Origin: Fimenecus sp045613685
GTDB taxonomy: Bacteria; Bacillota; Clostridia; Oscillospirales; Acutalibacteraceae
Reading direction: 5' to 3'
NCBI GenBank assembly: GCA_045613685.1
Contig: JAZLBL010000017.1
Span: forward strand, 8,587 to 72,586
Length of the DNA: 64,000 nt
A program made the position numbers and the translations under genes. This document shows, piece after piece, positions 32,846 through 42,858 of the stretch. The first letter of the stretch is position 1, and each line of letters begins with the position of its first letter. A model generated the notes under the pieces. That model was not told the origin of the DNA. It worked only from the letters and a program-made list of their open reading frames with translations, and searched no databases.

Positions 32846-34615
32846 ATGAAAGGTTCTAAGAAGTTCGGCAAATCAATTCTTGTAGTTGCTTTGTCACTGA
32901 TTCTCATCCTCAGTGCTGTGGCTCCACTCACTGTTATGGGTTCAGAAAATTATGGCGGCGGTTCAAACGGAACTGGTCTCGGTCAATATCGCTACTATTC
33001 AGTTAAGAGTGGCGATACTATGGCGTCAATCGCTCAAAAGAATGGTATCACAATCAGTGATATTATGACTTACAACAATCTTGATAGTAATGACACTCTT
33101 TACAGAGGTCAGGTGCTCAAGCTCCCAATCACATCAGCTAATGCACCATCAAGCATTGTTTCATCAAAGATTACAATCAAAGCTAAAGACGCAAGCGTTA
33201 AAGACGTTGTTTCAGCAATCGCTTATAACGCGGGCTATACAGTAATCTTTAAAGGTAACGATTCAAAAATCAGTGTTGAATTCGAAGATATGTCTCCAAT
33301 GAAAGCTCTTGACTATGTTACAAGATTTGCAGGCCTTTCATATCTCAAAGATGGTAACACCCTTTTGATTTCAACTCCAGAAGACCTTAACTCAACATTT
33401 GTTGACACTCTTGTTCTTACAAAGTTCACACTTAAATATATCACTCATAGTGAACTTATGGGTCAGGCTAGCGCTCTTGGTCTTTCAAGCATGAAGACAG
33501 TTTCTCAGTCAAACAACCAGAGAGAAATTTGGATTAGTGCATATCCAAAAGAAATGGCTAAACTTAAGGAACTCATCGAAATCCTTGATGCTAGTGAAAA
33601 TATCAGTGTAGGTAGCAACAGCATTGCTTCTGCATTTACCCCTATCAAACTCGATTATATTTCAGCTTCTGAATTCTCAAGCCTTCTTGGAAGTCTCGGC
33701 CTCCACACAGGTATCACAATGTCTTCATATCCAATGACATTGTTCGTATATGTAAGTGGTGTTCAACTTTCAGACATTATGACAATCAAAAAGGTTGTTG
33801 ATACAGAAGAGGCACTTAAGAACGTTCTTGGTGGTGGAAACACAACAACACCTGATGGTTCAACAGGAAACGAAACACCTGCTCCAGACGATTCAACAGG
33901 CAACATCCAGAAACCTGATAATTCAACAACTACAAATCCTGACGACACAACAACTCCTGATGATTCAACAACAGAAGAACCAGTAGTTGAACCAACAGTG
34001 TTTGAAAAGATTGACCTTATAAATATTACAAGAAGTGAGGCTGAAACCATTATTGGTGAAGCTGGCGAAAATATTTCAACTTATGGTCACGACAGAATGA
34101 CAAAGTCAATTTGGCTCTTTGGTACACAGAGTGCGATTGATGCAGTAAAAGCAGTTATTACATCAATTGACCAAAACATTGCTTCTGCGGCGGATACAGT
34201 TCATACATACACAGCTAAGAATTGCACAGTTGAAGAACTTATGAAACGTCTTCAGGGCGTAACTTATGAAAAAGTTTCATTCTATCAGTATGACCACTCA
34301 AGCATTACTAACAGTATTATCGTTTATTGCGACGAAGTAACATGGAACAATGAAATTGAACCATTGCTTACAAGACTTGATTCTGCATCACCTGATACAG
34401 CAACGTGGATTCCAGTAGATAAAGTTAGCGGTGAAGATTACAATACAGCAAAAGAAAGAATAGACATTATGACAGAACTTTATCCTGAAACATTTGAAAA
34501 CATTTCTGTTAAATATATTTATTCAAGAGTTGATGAAAAAATAGTTACATATGCTTATGTAACATCAGATAAAGCGACAAGAATGTCAAATCTTATTAAA
34601 ACACTTGCGGGATAA
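32846..34615 (+). CDS. LysM protein with secretin N-terminal (STN/NolW-like) domains, no secretin barrel
   Basis: The 589-residue protein has a signal peptide (about 1-32), a LysM domain (residues 52-97; YYSVKSGDTMASIAQKNGI), then an STN-like domain (108-175; ITIKAKDASVKDVVSAIAYN, MSPMKALDYVTRFAGL). Several NolW/secretin-N-like modules follow, interrupted by a linker rich in Thr, Pro, Asp and Ser (about 330-385). The C-terminal beta-barrel domain of PilQ is absent. In this monoderm there is no outer membrane to cross; the LysM would hold the ring of N-domains in peptidoglycan as a pilus exit port. That role is inference from domains and the adjacent PilP-like gene. Confidence 0.7.
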   Translation: MKGSKKFGKSILVVALSLILILSAVAPLTVMGSENYGGGSNGTGLGQYRYYSVKSGDTMASIAQKNGITISDIMTYNNLDSNDTLYRGQVLKLPITSANAPSSIVSSKITIKAKDASVKDVVSAIAYNAGYTVIFKGNDSKISVEFEDMSPMKALDYVTRFAGLSYLKDGNTLLISTPEDLNSTFVDTLVLTKFTLKYITHSELMGQASALGLSSMKTVSQSNNQREIWISAYPKEMAKLKELIEILDASENISVGSNSIASAFTPIKLDYISASEFSSLLGSLGLHTGITMSSYPMTLFVYVSGVQLSDIMTIKKVVDTEEALKNVLGGGNTTTPDGSTGNETPAPDDSTGNIQKPDNSTTTNPDDTTTPDDSTTEEPVVEPTVFEKIDLINITRSEAETIIGEAGENISTYGHDRMTKSIWLFGTQSAIDAVKAVITSIDQNIASAADTVHTYTAKNCTVEELMKRLQGVTYEKVSFYQYDHSSITNSIIVYCDEVTWNNEIEPLLTRLDSASPDTATWIPVDKVSGEDYNTAKERIDIMTELYPETFENISVKYIYSRVDEKIVTYAYVTSDKATRMSNLIKTLAG

Positions 34616-34622
34616 TAAAAAA

Positions 34623-34644
34623 TGGGGTGCGAAACTCGCACCCC
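34623..34644 (+). other. GC-rich hairpin before pilT
   Basis: GGGGTGCG-AAACT-CGCACCCC type stem without a T run; probably an mRNA stability or processing element rather than a terminator. Confidence 0.5.
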
Positions 34645-34696
34645 TATACCCGCCTATAAAACCTTTTTATAAATTAACGAAAAGAGATGAAAATTC

Positions 34697-35797
34697 ATGC
34701 AATTTTCTGGTAGCCCAAGTAATTATCCGGTTACATTAGAAGACCTTCTTAGACTTACCGTTGAAAAAAAAGGCTCAGACCTTCATATTGTCAGTGGAAT
34801 TCCACCTTGTATCCGTATAAATGGTGACCTTGTAAGACAAGAAGAATTACCAAGAATGGCTCCGGAAGATGTTGAAGCTCTTCTTCTTCAAGTTATTTCA
34901 GATGACCAAAAACGAGAATTAGAACTCGAATGGGAGCTTGACCTTGCGGTATCAATTCCAAACTGTGCTCGTTTTCGTGGTAATGTTATCGTTCAAAGAA
35001 ACTCAGTTGCAGCAGTTTTCAGAGCAATTCCTTTCGGTATTCCAGACTTAGATAAATTGGGTCTTCCTGCAGACGTAAAAAGACTTTGCAATCTTCCTCG
35101 TGGACTTGTTCTTGTTACAGGACCAACAGGTAGTGGTAAGTCAACAACGCTTGCATCAATGCTCAACTACATAAATGAACGATATGAAACAAATATCGTA
35201 ACAGTTGAAGACCCTATCGAATTTTTGCACACACACAAGAAATCAACAATCAGACAGAGAGAAATCGGCACAGATACAAAAAGCTTCGCAAATGCTCTTC
35301 GTACAGTGCTCCGTCACGACCCTGACACCATTATGATTGGTGAAATGCGTGACCCTGAAAGTATTCAGATAGCGGTTACAGCAGCCGAAACAGGACACTT
35401 GGTTTTTTCAACACTTCATACTCAGACTGCTCCGCTTACAATTTCGAGAATTATTGACTCTTTCCCAGCAGAGCAAAAAGGACAAATTCGTTCACAGCTT
35501 GCAAACTCATTGAAAGCAGTTATTTCTCAGCAACTTATTCCGACAATTAACGGTAAAGGCCGTGTGGCTGCCGTTGAATATATGGTTGATACTCCAGCGA
35601 TTAAAAACCTTATTCGTGAAGAAAAAGAGCATCAACTTTATGCAACAATGCAAACTGGTCAGATGCAAGGTATGCAGACTATGGACCAGGCACTTTTAAA
35701 TCTTCTTAAACAACAGAAAATTTCAAAGGATTCAGTAGTTGAATTCTGTGTTGACCAGAAAGAAGTTTTAAGACTTATGGCCACTATGGGCTATTAA
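34697..35797 (+). CDS. pilT: Type IV pilus retraction ATPase PilT
   Basis: The 366-residue protein has an N-terminal PAS-like domain (GSDLHIVSGIPPCIRINGDL), Walker A GPTGSGKS (142-149), Asp box (VTVEDPIEF), Walker B (TIMIGEMRDPES), and His box (GHLVFSTLHTQTA). AIRNLIRE-type (here AIKNLIREEKEHQL) near the end is the PilT retraction signature. It drives pilus disassembly and twitching. Together with pilB this implies a dynamic, retractable pilus in this organism. Confidence 0.95.
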   Translation: MQFSGSPSNYPVTLEDLLRLTVEKKGSDLHIVSGIPPCIRINGDLVRQEELPRMAPEDVEALLLQVISDDQKRELELEWELDLAVSIPNCARFRGNVIVQRNSVAAVFRAIPFGIPDLDKLGLPADVKRLCNLPRGLVLVTGPTGSGKSTTLASMLNYINERYETNIVTVEDPIEFLHTHKKSTIRQREIGTDTKSFANALRTVLRHDPDTIMIGEMRDPESIQIAVTAAETGHLVFSTLHTQTAPLTISRIIDSFPAEQKGQIRSQLANSLKAVISQQLIPTINGKGRVAAVEYMVDTPAIKNLIREEKEHQLYATMQTGQMQGMQTMDQALLNLLKQQKISKDSVVEFCVDQKEVLRLMATMGY

Positions 35798-35825
35798 TCA
35801 CCTTAATTAAAAAGGGGGAAATCTC

Positions 35826-37034
35826 TTGGCAGCATTTACTTATGACGGTTTAAACCGACAAGGTCAAAATGTTCACGGCGAAGTTATTGCTGATAACTCG
35901 TCCCAAGCTATAAATAAACTCCGTGAAGCAGGAATTATTGTTACGGAGATGAAAGAAAAAGCAAATAATGCCAATAAAGCATCGGCAAAATCAGGTGGTA
36001 AAGTTACTACTGAAGACGTTGCAGTTTTCTGTAGACAGTTAGCTGTTATGCTTTCTGCCGGTGTTCCAATTACCAGAGCACTTGCAACGCTTTCAAAGCA
36101 GACAGAAAATGGTAAATTTGCAAATGCTATTGATACAATTGCAAAGAATGTTGAAGGTGGTATGCCGCTTTCAGATGCGTTTAAAGAATATCCCAAAATT
36201 TTCTCACCATTGTTCATTGCTATGATTGCAGCCGGCGAAACTGGTGGTATTATGGAGCAATCACTTGTCAGTCTTGCTGACCAGATGCAGAAGGAAAAAA
36301 ACCTTCAGAAAAATATTAAATCAGCATTCTCATATCCACGAACAGTTGGTATTATGGCGGTTGTAATTTTGATTGCCATGCTTTATTTCATGGTTCCTAC
36401 TTTCAAAAATATGATGACGGACGGAATGGAACTTAATGCACTTTCACAATTTATTTTTGATGCATCAGATAGTTTGATAGCAAACACCGGAACATGGTTT
36501 TTAGTGGGTGTGGCAATTGTTGGTGGAATTATCTTAATAATGAAGAGCCCTCCAGCGCATATTTTTTGGGAAAACACAAAGCTTACAATGCCGATGTTTG
36601 GTTCGTTTATGACCAAGATGGTTGTTGCTCGTTTCTGCCGAACTTTTGCTACACTTCTTGCAGGTGGTGTTACTGCAGTTGAAGCAATGAAGAGTGCAGG
36701 ACCTACAGCAGGTAGTGATAAATTGGCAAAAGCAGTTGCAGATGCAATTTCAGACATCGAAGAAGGTTCACCAATTTCTGCTGCACTTGAAAAAAGTGGA
36801 TTATTCCCACCAATGGTTACAGGTATGGTGGCTATCGGTGAAGAATCAGGTGCTTTGCCAGAACTTCTTGACAAGGTTGCAGAATTCTTTGAAGAAGACG
36901 TAGAAAATACCTCTCGTAACCTTAGAGCAATGATTGAACCTATTGCTCTTGTGTTTGTCGGTGTTGTTGTTGGTGGCATGCTTATTGCTCTTTATGTTCC
37001 AATGCTTACAGCATCTACATCGATGGGTGCATAA
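35826..37034 (+). CDS. pilC: Type IV pilus inner-membrane platform protein PilC
   Basis: The 402-residue protein has two T2SF domains (CRQLAVMLSAGVPITRALATL and CRTFATLLAGGVTAVEAMKSAG) and three membrane segments (about 175, 225 and 380). The N-terminal AFTYDGLNRQGQNVHGEVIAD is typical of GspF/PilC. It is the platform on which PilB and PilT act. The start is TTG at 35826 with AAAGGGGG nine bases upstream. Length is normal. Confidence 0.95.
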   Translation: MAAFTYDGLNRQGQNVHGEVIADNSSQAINKLREAGIIVTEMKEKANNANKASAKSGGKVTTEDVAVFCRQLAVMLSAGVPITRALATLSKQTENGKFANAIDTIAKNVEGGMPLSDAFKEYPKIFSPLFIAMIAAGETGGIMEQSLVSLADQMQKEKNLQKNIKSAFSYPRTVGIMAVVILIAMLYFMVPTFKNMMTDGMELNALSQFIFDASDSLIANTGTWFLVGVAIVGGIILIMKSPPAHIFWENTKLTMPMFGSFMTKMVVARFCRTFATLLAGGVTAVEAMKSAGPTAGSDKLAKAVADAISDIEEGSPISAALEKSGLFPPMVTGMVAIGEESGALPELLDKVAEFFEEDVENTSRNLRAMIEPIALVFVGVVVGGMLIALYVPMLTASTSMGA

Positions 37035-37067
37035 AAGAGTTATCCGTATATATAGGAGAATGATACT

Positions 37068-38039
37068 ATGGCTAAAATTAAAAGCATAATTGGTTGCGAA
37101 ATCACAGCCAATGAAATTAGAGCTGTTGAACTTGCAAAAGACAATGGCGTTTATAAAATTCTTGCAATGGGATATATGCCTTTGGAAGAAGGAGTAATTG
37201 AAGAAGGATTCATCAGAGATGCTGACCGTTTCAATACAGCAATTACTCAACTTATTGCATCAGGTAACTTCCAGACAACAGATTTTGCTGTTGCAGTAAA
37301 CAATGAAAATATCCTTATGAGATACGCTTCTTTTCCTAAGGTCGATAGCGATAAACTTCGCAACATGGTTCTTTTACAGGCACAAGAATTTATTCCAATT
37401 CCAATTCAGGAAATGGAAGTTGACTATGTTGTAGCTGGCGAAACTAAGGATGATGATGGTATTGCGCAAACAAATGTCATGCTTATAGCAGCAAGAAGAC
37501 AGATGCTTGAAGGCTATATTAATATTTTTACAGCATCAAAACTTCAGATTCAGGATATCGATTCATCACTTCTTGCTTATTGTCGTGGTATTAATGAAAT
37601 TTGTGATGGTGCGAAATACGGTATTGTTAATCTTACAGATGATGTTTTGAATTATATAGTTGTTCATGGAAACGAAATTTCAATGGTGCGTTCAATTACC
37701 ATTCCTGAAAAAACACAGAGAAGTGTTGCTGAAATTTTCAAAAAATCACGCGATGAATCTTACAGTGAAGAAGATTTAGAAACAGTAACCTCTTTCCTTA
37801 TGCAAGAAACATCTTCAACAATCAGTTATTATTCTATGCAGAATAATATTCCAATGGATAAGATTTATTTTATTATGAATTCTTCTGCAACTTCTAAAAT
37901 TTTATCAGCATTGCAGGAAAATATTTATGTTCCAATGGAAATTCCACAGTTTTATCCATCACTCCAAGCAATGAGCGCTACACCATTAGGTGAATATGCT
38001 AGTTGTATCGGAGTAGCGATTTCAGGTTTGGAGGGATAA
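37068..38039 (+). CDS. pilM: Type IV pilus assembly ATPase-like protein PilM
   Basis: The 323-residue actin-fold protein begins with a phosphate-1-like motif (SIIGCEITANEIRAVEL) and has QAQEFIPIPIQEMEVDYVV and QIQDIDSSLLAYCRG, matching PilM. It forms a cytoplasmic ring that binds the PilN N-terminus. It is slightly short of the usual 350 residues. AGGAG precedes the ATG. pilM, pilN and pilO follow in the classical order. Confidence 0.92.
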   Translation: MAKIKSIIGCEITANEIRAVELAKDNGVYKILAMGYMPLEEGVIEEGFIRDADRFNTAITQLIASGNFQTTDFAVAVNNENILMRYASFPKVDSDKLRNMVLLQAQEFIPIPIQEMEVDYVVAGETKDDDGIAQTNVMLIAARRQMLEGYINIFTASKLQIQDIDSSLLAYCRGINEICDGAKYGIVNLTDDVLNYIVVHGNEISMVRSITIPEKTQRSVAEIFKKSRDESYSEEDLETVTSFLMQETSSTISYYSMQNNIPMDKIYFIMNSSATSKILSALQENIYVPMEIPQFYPSLQAMSATPLGEYASCIGVAISGLEG

Positions 38040-38042
38040 GTT

Positions 38043-38729
38043 TTGTTTAAGGTTAGTTTGTTGCCAGCGAGTTACCGAAAATTACTTGATGGCAAAAAGA
38101 AAAAAGATATTATTCTTAAAATTGCATTAGTTGTGTTATTCTGTATGTTGGTCCTTTATTTTGGCCTTTTTGTTAGAACTTTGATTTTAAAGGGACAGAT
38201 AAAGGATATAAACAGACAAAACTCTGTAATTACAGCAGAAATCAATGAATTACAGAAGTACAAAGGAATTTATGACGACCTTTTAGTTGCACAAAATAGG
38301 CTAGAAACGGTTAAATCAAAAAATCCTAGTGCATTGAAGTTTTTAACATTGATTCAGGCTAATCGTCCAGAATATATAAAAATTAAGGCGATTTCATTGA
38401 CTGATTGGCAAAATGGTGCAGTTTGTGTAATTGAAGGTGATCTTTCAGCTGCTCAAAAAATTGGTGATGCGGTTGATCATCTTCGTGCATACCAAGAATT
38501 TATTAAAACAAATGAAGCATTTAAGGATATTGTAACAGAAACAAGAGTGTTGAATGAATTGCCAACTATTACAGAAAACAACGGGGAAACAACATATTCA
38601 TTCCGCATGTTTATTTCACTTGGTGGCGTGATTGCGACAGATGGTGCAGGCAATTTGATTACTACAACTACAACCACAACTACAACTACAACTACTACAG
38701 CACCTGCTGAAACTCAGGCAGCAGAATAA
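38043..38729 (+). CDS. pilN: Type IV pilus alignment protein PilN
   Basis: The 228-residue protein has a short cytoplasmic N-terminus (FKVSLLPASYRKLLDGKKKK, a PilM-binding segment), one membrane helix (24-45), a coiled coil, and a ferredoxin-like domain. It ends in a run of twelve Thr and PAETQAAE, a tail not usual for PilN and possibly a glycosylation tract. The start is TTG at 38043 with GGAGG inside the pilM end, four bases after its stop, so the two are coupled. Confidence 0.88.
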   Translation: MFKVSLLPASYRKLLDGKKKKDIILKIALVVLFCMLVLYFGLFVRTLILKGQIKDINRQNSVITAEINELQKYKGIYDDLLVAQNRLETVKSKNPSALKFLTLIQANRPEYIKIKAISLTDWQNGAVCVIEGDLSAAQKIGDAVDHLRAYQEFIKTNEAFKDIVTETRVLNELPTITENNGETTYSFRMFISLGGVIATDGAGNLITTTTTTTTTTTTTAPAETQAAE

Positions 38730-38744
38730 GAGGAGGATTAAAAA

Positions 38745-39296
38745 ATGAATACAAACATAAATCTTTCTCAAATCAAAGATAAAATTAATGGCAACGTAAT
38801 TATAACCATTATTTTGGTTGCTTTGTCAATTGTTTTAGGGTACACATGTTGGATAACTTTTGAACAGGGCGTTGATTTAGAAGCAAAAGTTTCATCTCAA
38901 ATTACAGCATATAATGATAATAGAACTTTATTGAAGAATCTTAAAAATCTTCAGGCAAACTCTGATTATTATCTCGCTCAAAAAGAAAAATATGATGAAG
39001 TTATTGCAGAAGCAGATTCGTATAATTCAGTAGATTATTATGTTGAACTTACAGAACTATGTGAAAGATATGGATTAACAATTCAAGAAATTACTGTAGG
39101 AGAGTTAGTTCAAAACGGTAGTGTTAAATCTGCAACAACAACACTTGCTGTTACAGGTAGCGAAATAGATATTAAACAAATGGCAGAATACATTGTTTCA
39201 CAACAAGAAATTGCAAGAATTGATTCAATTGCTATGACTGAACAGGCTGATGGAACAGTTGCTGCTGCATTGCAAATTGTTAATTTTACAAAATAA
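38745..39296 (+). CDS. pilO: Type IV pilus alignment protein PilO
   Basis: The 183-residue protein has one membrane helix (about 18-37), a coiled-coil region (QKEKYDEVIAEADSYNSVDYY), and a C-terminal ferredoxin-like domain (TTTLAVTGSEIDIKQMAEYIVSQQEIARIDSIAM). This is the PilO layout. It dimerises with PilN to link the cytoplasmic motor to the outer complex. AGAGGAGG precedes the ATG. Identity rests mainly on order and architecture, as sequence conservation in this family is low. Confidence 0.85.
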   Translation: MNTNINLSQIKDKINGNVIITIILVALSIVLGYTCWITFEQGVDLEAKVSSQITAYNDNRTLLKNLKNLQANSDYYLAQKEKYDEVIAEADSYNSVDYYVELTELCERYGLTIQEITVGELVQNGSVKSATTTLAVTGSEIDIKQMAEYIVSQQEIARIDSIAMTEQADGTVAAALQIVNFTK

Positions 39297-39333
39297 ATTG
39301 CACAGAATCCAAAAAGAAAGATAGGTTTTTTAG

Positions 39334-41013
39334 ATGGGCGATATCATAATCCCCGGCAGTATTTGCGCAAGACTTATAGATGCCGGTATAATAACTGAAG
39401 ACCAACTTAAAGAGGCGCTGGAAATTCAAAAAACCAGCAAGCAACTTATAGGTACAATTCTTACTCAGTTAGGTTATTGTACAGAAGAAGATATTGCAAA
39501 AACACTTGCAAAGAAAACAGGCTATAAGTTTGTTTCAATTGATGAAGTTGGCGTGAATATTGCAGTAGCAAACCTTATTAGCCCTGAGTTTGCACTCAGA
39601 AACAATGTTCTTCCTCTTTACGAAGAAGATGGCGTGGTTTTTGTTGCAATGCAGAATCCAAATGACATTCTTGCAGTTGATAACCTTAGAATGATTACAG
39701 GTCATGAAATTCGCCCTGTAGTTGCAGCGGATATGGAACTTGCAGTTGCAATTGAAAACTTTGCAAACATGAATACTGGCGTTGAAGATTACGGTGATGA
39801 AGTTGAAGAAGTAGCCGAGTCTGAACAACTTGACATTGACGATAAGCCAACCGTTCAGCTTGTTAACCAGATTATCAACAACGCTATTAAAGCAGGCGCA
39901 TCTGATATTCATATTGAAGCACTTGAAAAATACATGAGAGTCCGCTTCAGAATTGATGGTGTTTTGCAAGAAATTATGCAGAACCCAATTAAAATGTACG
40001 CTGGTGTTATTTCGAGAATTAAGGTTATCGGTGGTATGGATATCGCTGAACGCCGTATTCCACAAGACGGTCGTGCTACAGTTAAGTTTGAAGATAAAAC
40101 AATGGACGTTCGTATCGCTTCTATGCCAACAGTTTATGGCGAAAAAGTCGTAATGCGTCTTCTTGAGAGAAATAGCACAAAAACTGTTACAATTAAAGAT
40201 ATTAAGTTCAGTCCACGTCAGTTTGATAGATTTGACCATGCGATTCGTATGCCATATGGTTTCGTTCTCGTTACAGGACCTACTGGTAGTGGTAAATCTA
40301 CAACTCTTTATGCTACATTGGCTGAAATCAGTACAATCGAAAAGAATGTTATTACACTTGAAGACCCTGTTGAACGTCGTATGGCTGGTATCAATCAGGT
40401 TCAGATGAATAATCGTGCAGGTATGACATTCGCAGCAGCTCTTCGTTCAGTTCTTCGTTCTGACCCTGATATTGTCATGGTCGGTGAAATTCGTGATAGT
40501 GAAACAGCAAAAATTGCCGTTGAAGCTGCTCTTACAGGACACTTGGTTCTTTCAACACTCCATACAAACGACGCACCTGGTGCTGTTACTCGTCTTGACG
40601 AAATGGGTGTTGAACCATTCCTTACAGCGTCATCATTAGTTGGCGTTCTTGCACAACGTCTTGTTAGAAAGTTGTGCCCAAAATGTAGAGAAGAATATGA
40701 AATTTCTCACGCAGAACTCAAAAAGATTGTTCCAGACCTTGAAACTTATGGTTACAATCAACCTTCATATAAGCTGTATAAAGCAAAAGGTTGCTTGACT
40801 TGTAATAATACAGGTTATAAGGGACGTGAAGCTGTATTTGAGTTCCTTACAGTTACAGAAGAAATGAAACGTCTTATTCTTGATAGAGCAACAATCACAG
40901 AAGTTCGTGACCTTGCGGTTCAACAAGAGATGAAGACACTTAAAGACGAAGGTCTTTATAAAATGATGGAGGGTACAACCTCTCTCGAAGAAGTTTTACG
41001 TGTTATCGTATAA
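39334..41013 (+). CDS. pilB: Type IV pilus extension ATPase PilB
   Basis: The 559-residue protein has an MshEN N-domain (residues 1-150; a c-di-GMP-binding domain in some relatives), Walker A GPTGSGKS (315-322), Asp box (TLEDPVERR), Walker B (IVMVGEIRDSETA), His box (GHLVLSTLHTNDAPGA), and a zinc-binding C4 motif (CPKC 448-451, CLTC 487-490). It powers pilus assembly. The C4 motif and length separate it from PilT. Confidence 0.96.
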   Translation: MGDIIIPGSICARLIDAGIITEDQLKEALEIQKTSKQLIGTILTQLGYCTEEDIAKTLAKKTGYKFVSIDEVGVNIAVANLISPEFALRNNVLPLYEEDGVVFVAMQNPNDILAVDNLRMITGHEIRPVVAADMELAVAIENFANMNTGVEDYGDEVEEVAESEQLDIDDKPTVQLVNQIINNAIKAGASDIHIEALEKYMRVRFRIDGVLQEIMQNPIKMYAGVISRIKVIGGMDIAERRIPQDGRATVKFEDKTMDVRIASMPTVYGEKVVMRLLERNSTKTVTIKDIKFSPRQFDRFDHAIRMPYGFVLVTGPTGSGKSTTLYATLAEISTIEKNVITLEDPVERRMAGINQVQMNNRAGMTFAAALRSVLRSDPDIVMVGEIRDSETAKIAVEAALTGHLVLSTLHTNDAPGAVTRLDEMGVEPFLTASSLVGVLAQRLVRKLCPKCREEYEISHAELKKIVPDLETYGYNQPSYKLYKAKGCLTCNNTGYKGREAVFEFLTVTEEMKRLILDRATITEVRDLAVQQEMKTLKDEGLYKMMEGTTSLEEVLRVIV

Positions 41014-41058
41014 TTATTTGTTATTTTTGCGATGCCACTCTAGAAAGGAGCAGACAAG

Positions 41059-42843
41059 ATGAAAAAATACCTTAAAAACAATGATGGTATGGCTTTAGCT
41101 ATGGTGCTTGTAATAATGACCATTGTAATGACATTTGCAACTGGCATAGCTGTTATGGCATACAATTCATATGTGTCTGTTAGATGGATGAACGATGATA
41201 AGAAAGCTTACTATTTAGCACGTGCTGGTGTTGAAGCAGCTTCTTATGCTTATAGAGAAGCAGTTAGTAAAAATAGTGGCGATACAAGTACTGATATTGG
41301 TAGATTTGTAACTGTCGGTGAAAACGGTGGAAATGAAGATATTATTACTTCGAGTAAAGTATATGCATACTATACAAAGAGTAGCAGCGCAAACGATAAT
41401 ACTATCTGGGATGGTTTTGATTTCTCATTAGAGGCTTCAACAACAGAAAATCCAGGCTATTTTGGATATTTTGAGGTTCAAATTGGTAACGGAACAGATT
41501 TAGTTCGTACTAAAGACGACACTGCAGAAAAAGGATATAAGGAAAATCCCCAAGAGGTTAAAGTATTTAAAAGTGTTGGTAGTGTTTTAAATATTGAGGG
41601 TGACCCAGTTTCCAGAACGGTTTATGGTTATATAACTCCAACTGAAACGATTCAAGGCGAAACCTTGTATGATGAATATGGTGTTTTGAAAAGAACAACA
41701 GGTGAAGGGGCTTTTACTCAACAAGATACAATTCAAGTTAACTATGAAACACTTGAAACTACGTTGGAATTTAATGAAAATGAGGGTACTCTTAGCAGAT
41801 TAGGCAAAATTGTGAAAAGTCTTTTTAACGGCTTTTTAAACCAGGTTTACAAACAATTTGCAAACTTACAAATAAACGGAAACTATGTTTTCCCTAATTT
41901 CCCACGAAATCGTCAAATTGACTTGTATTCAAAATTAAGTGGTTCTACTCTTGTACTCACAAAACCAGAAAAATCTGATGTTATTAAGGGTGGCGAGAAA
42001 AACCCTGAAACTGCTGGTAAGGGAGGCGTGCAGAACTATGGCGATAATTTTTATGTAATCGCATCGGGTGAAAACTTGTTTTTGCAGAATGTAGGAATTG
42101 ATGCAACGCCTGAAAAAGGTCAATATAATTCAATAGGTCTTTATGGTGACCAAATCGTAATTGACGGAAATATTACACTTTACGCATATATTACAAACCC
42201 AGACTCATTAACAGGTGATGCATTAGCTGGAACTGCAGCACTTCTTGGTAATCGTTTCTGTTTAGGAACTGTTATGTTAGGCCATGGTAGAGCTTATGAC
42301 AAAGACGACGATAAATTGTTTACTGGAAAAGGAATTACTGATGCAGAGGGTAATGATGTTGCGGCTAATAAAGTTTACTTTAATGGTAACGTTGTTTTAA
42401 AACTTTATGTTCAGGGTACAGGCGTTGAAACATATCGTATTTTCAATGGCGGAGATATGGCTTATTTTTATGGTTCATATAAAGAAACAAACACAATGAA
42501 TACTAGTGATGGAGAAAAAACCTCAGACGCAGTGGGTATCGACCTTTTGAAATATTTTGTTGATGCAGTCATTGCTGGTCGTGATGGATACGACATTTAT
42601 GGTGATGCTGTAATAGAAAAAATGAAAAAAGTTAGGTCAATCTATTACGGGGATGACTCTATGTCATATTTCCAAGGTAAAAATGTTCTTTTTAATAGAT
42701 TAATAGTTAGAACAGATAATGAAGGCCACGTTTACGTAGATGATGAAAAAGGAAGAATTGATGAGATTATTCCACCAACACCGAACTCTACATCAACAAT
42801 CAACTGGGGTACCCCACGCGGTGGAGACGTATTCCATCCATAA
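41059..42843 (+). CDS. PilX-type minor pilin, large
   Basis: The 594-residue product has a prepilin leader ending NNDG, followed by the hydrophobic helix MALAMVLVIMTIVMTFATGIAVMAY given here in part. The mature protein lacks the Glu5 of most pilins, as in PilX/GspK-like subunits, whose place at the tip does not need it. ARAGVEAASYAYREAV follows, the 'LARAGVE' motif of PilX. The extracellular part is about 550 residues, two to three times normal, with several charged loops. AAAGGAG precedes the ATG. It probably primes or caps the pilus with the next two subunits. Confidence 0.85.
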   Translation: MKKYLKNNDGMALAMVLVIMTIVMTFATGIAVMAYNSYVSVRWMNDDKKAYYLARAGVEAASYAYREAVSKNSGDTSTDIGRFVTVGENGGNEDIITSSKVYAYYTKSSSANDNTIWDGFDFSLEASTTENPGYFGYFEVQIGNGTDLVRTKDDTAEKGYKENPQEVKVFKSVGSVLNIEGDPVSRTVYGYITPTETIQGETLYDEYGVLKRTTGEGAFTQQDTIQVNYETLETTLEFNENEGTLSRLGKIVKSLFNGFLNQVYKQFANLQINGNYVFPNFPRNRQIDLYSKLSGSTLVLTKPEKSDVIKGGEKNPETAGKGGVQNYGDNFYVIASGENLFLQNVGIDATPEKGQYNSIGLYGDQIVIDGNITLYAYITNPDSLTGDALAGTAALLGNRFCLGTVMLGHGRAYDKDDDKLFTGKGITDAEGNDVAANKVYFNGNVVLKLYVQGTGVETYRIFNGGDMAYFYGSYKETNTMNTSDGEKTSDAVGIDLLKYFVDAVIAGRDGYDIYGDAVIEKMKKVRSIYYGDDSMSYFQGKNVLFNRLIVRTDNEGHVYVDDEKGRIDEIIPPTPNSTSTINWGTPRGGDVFHP

Positions 42844-42858
42844 GAAAGGAGCGATTTT

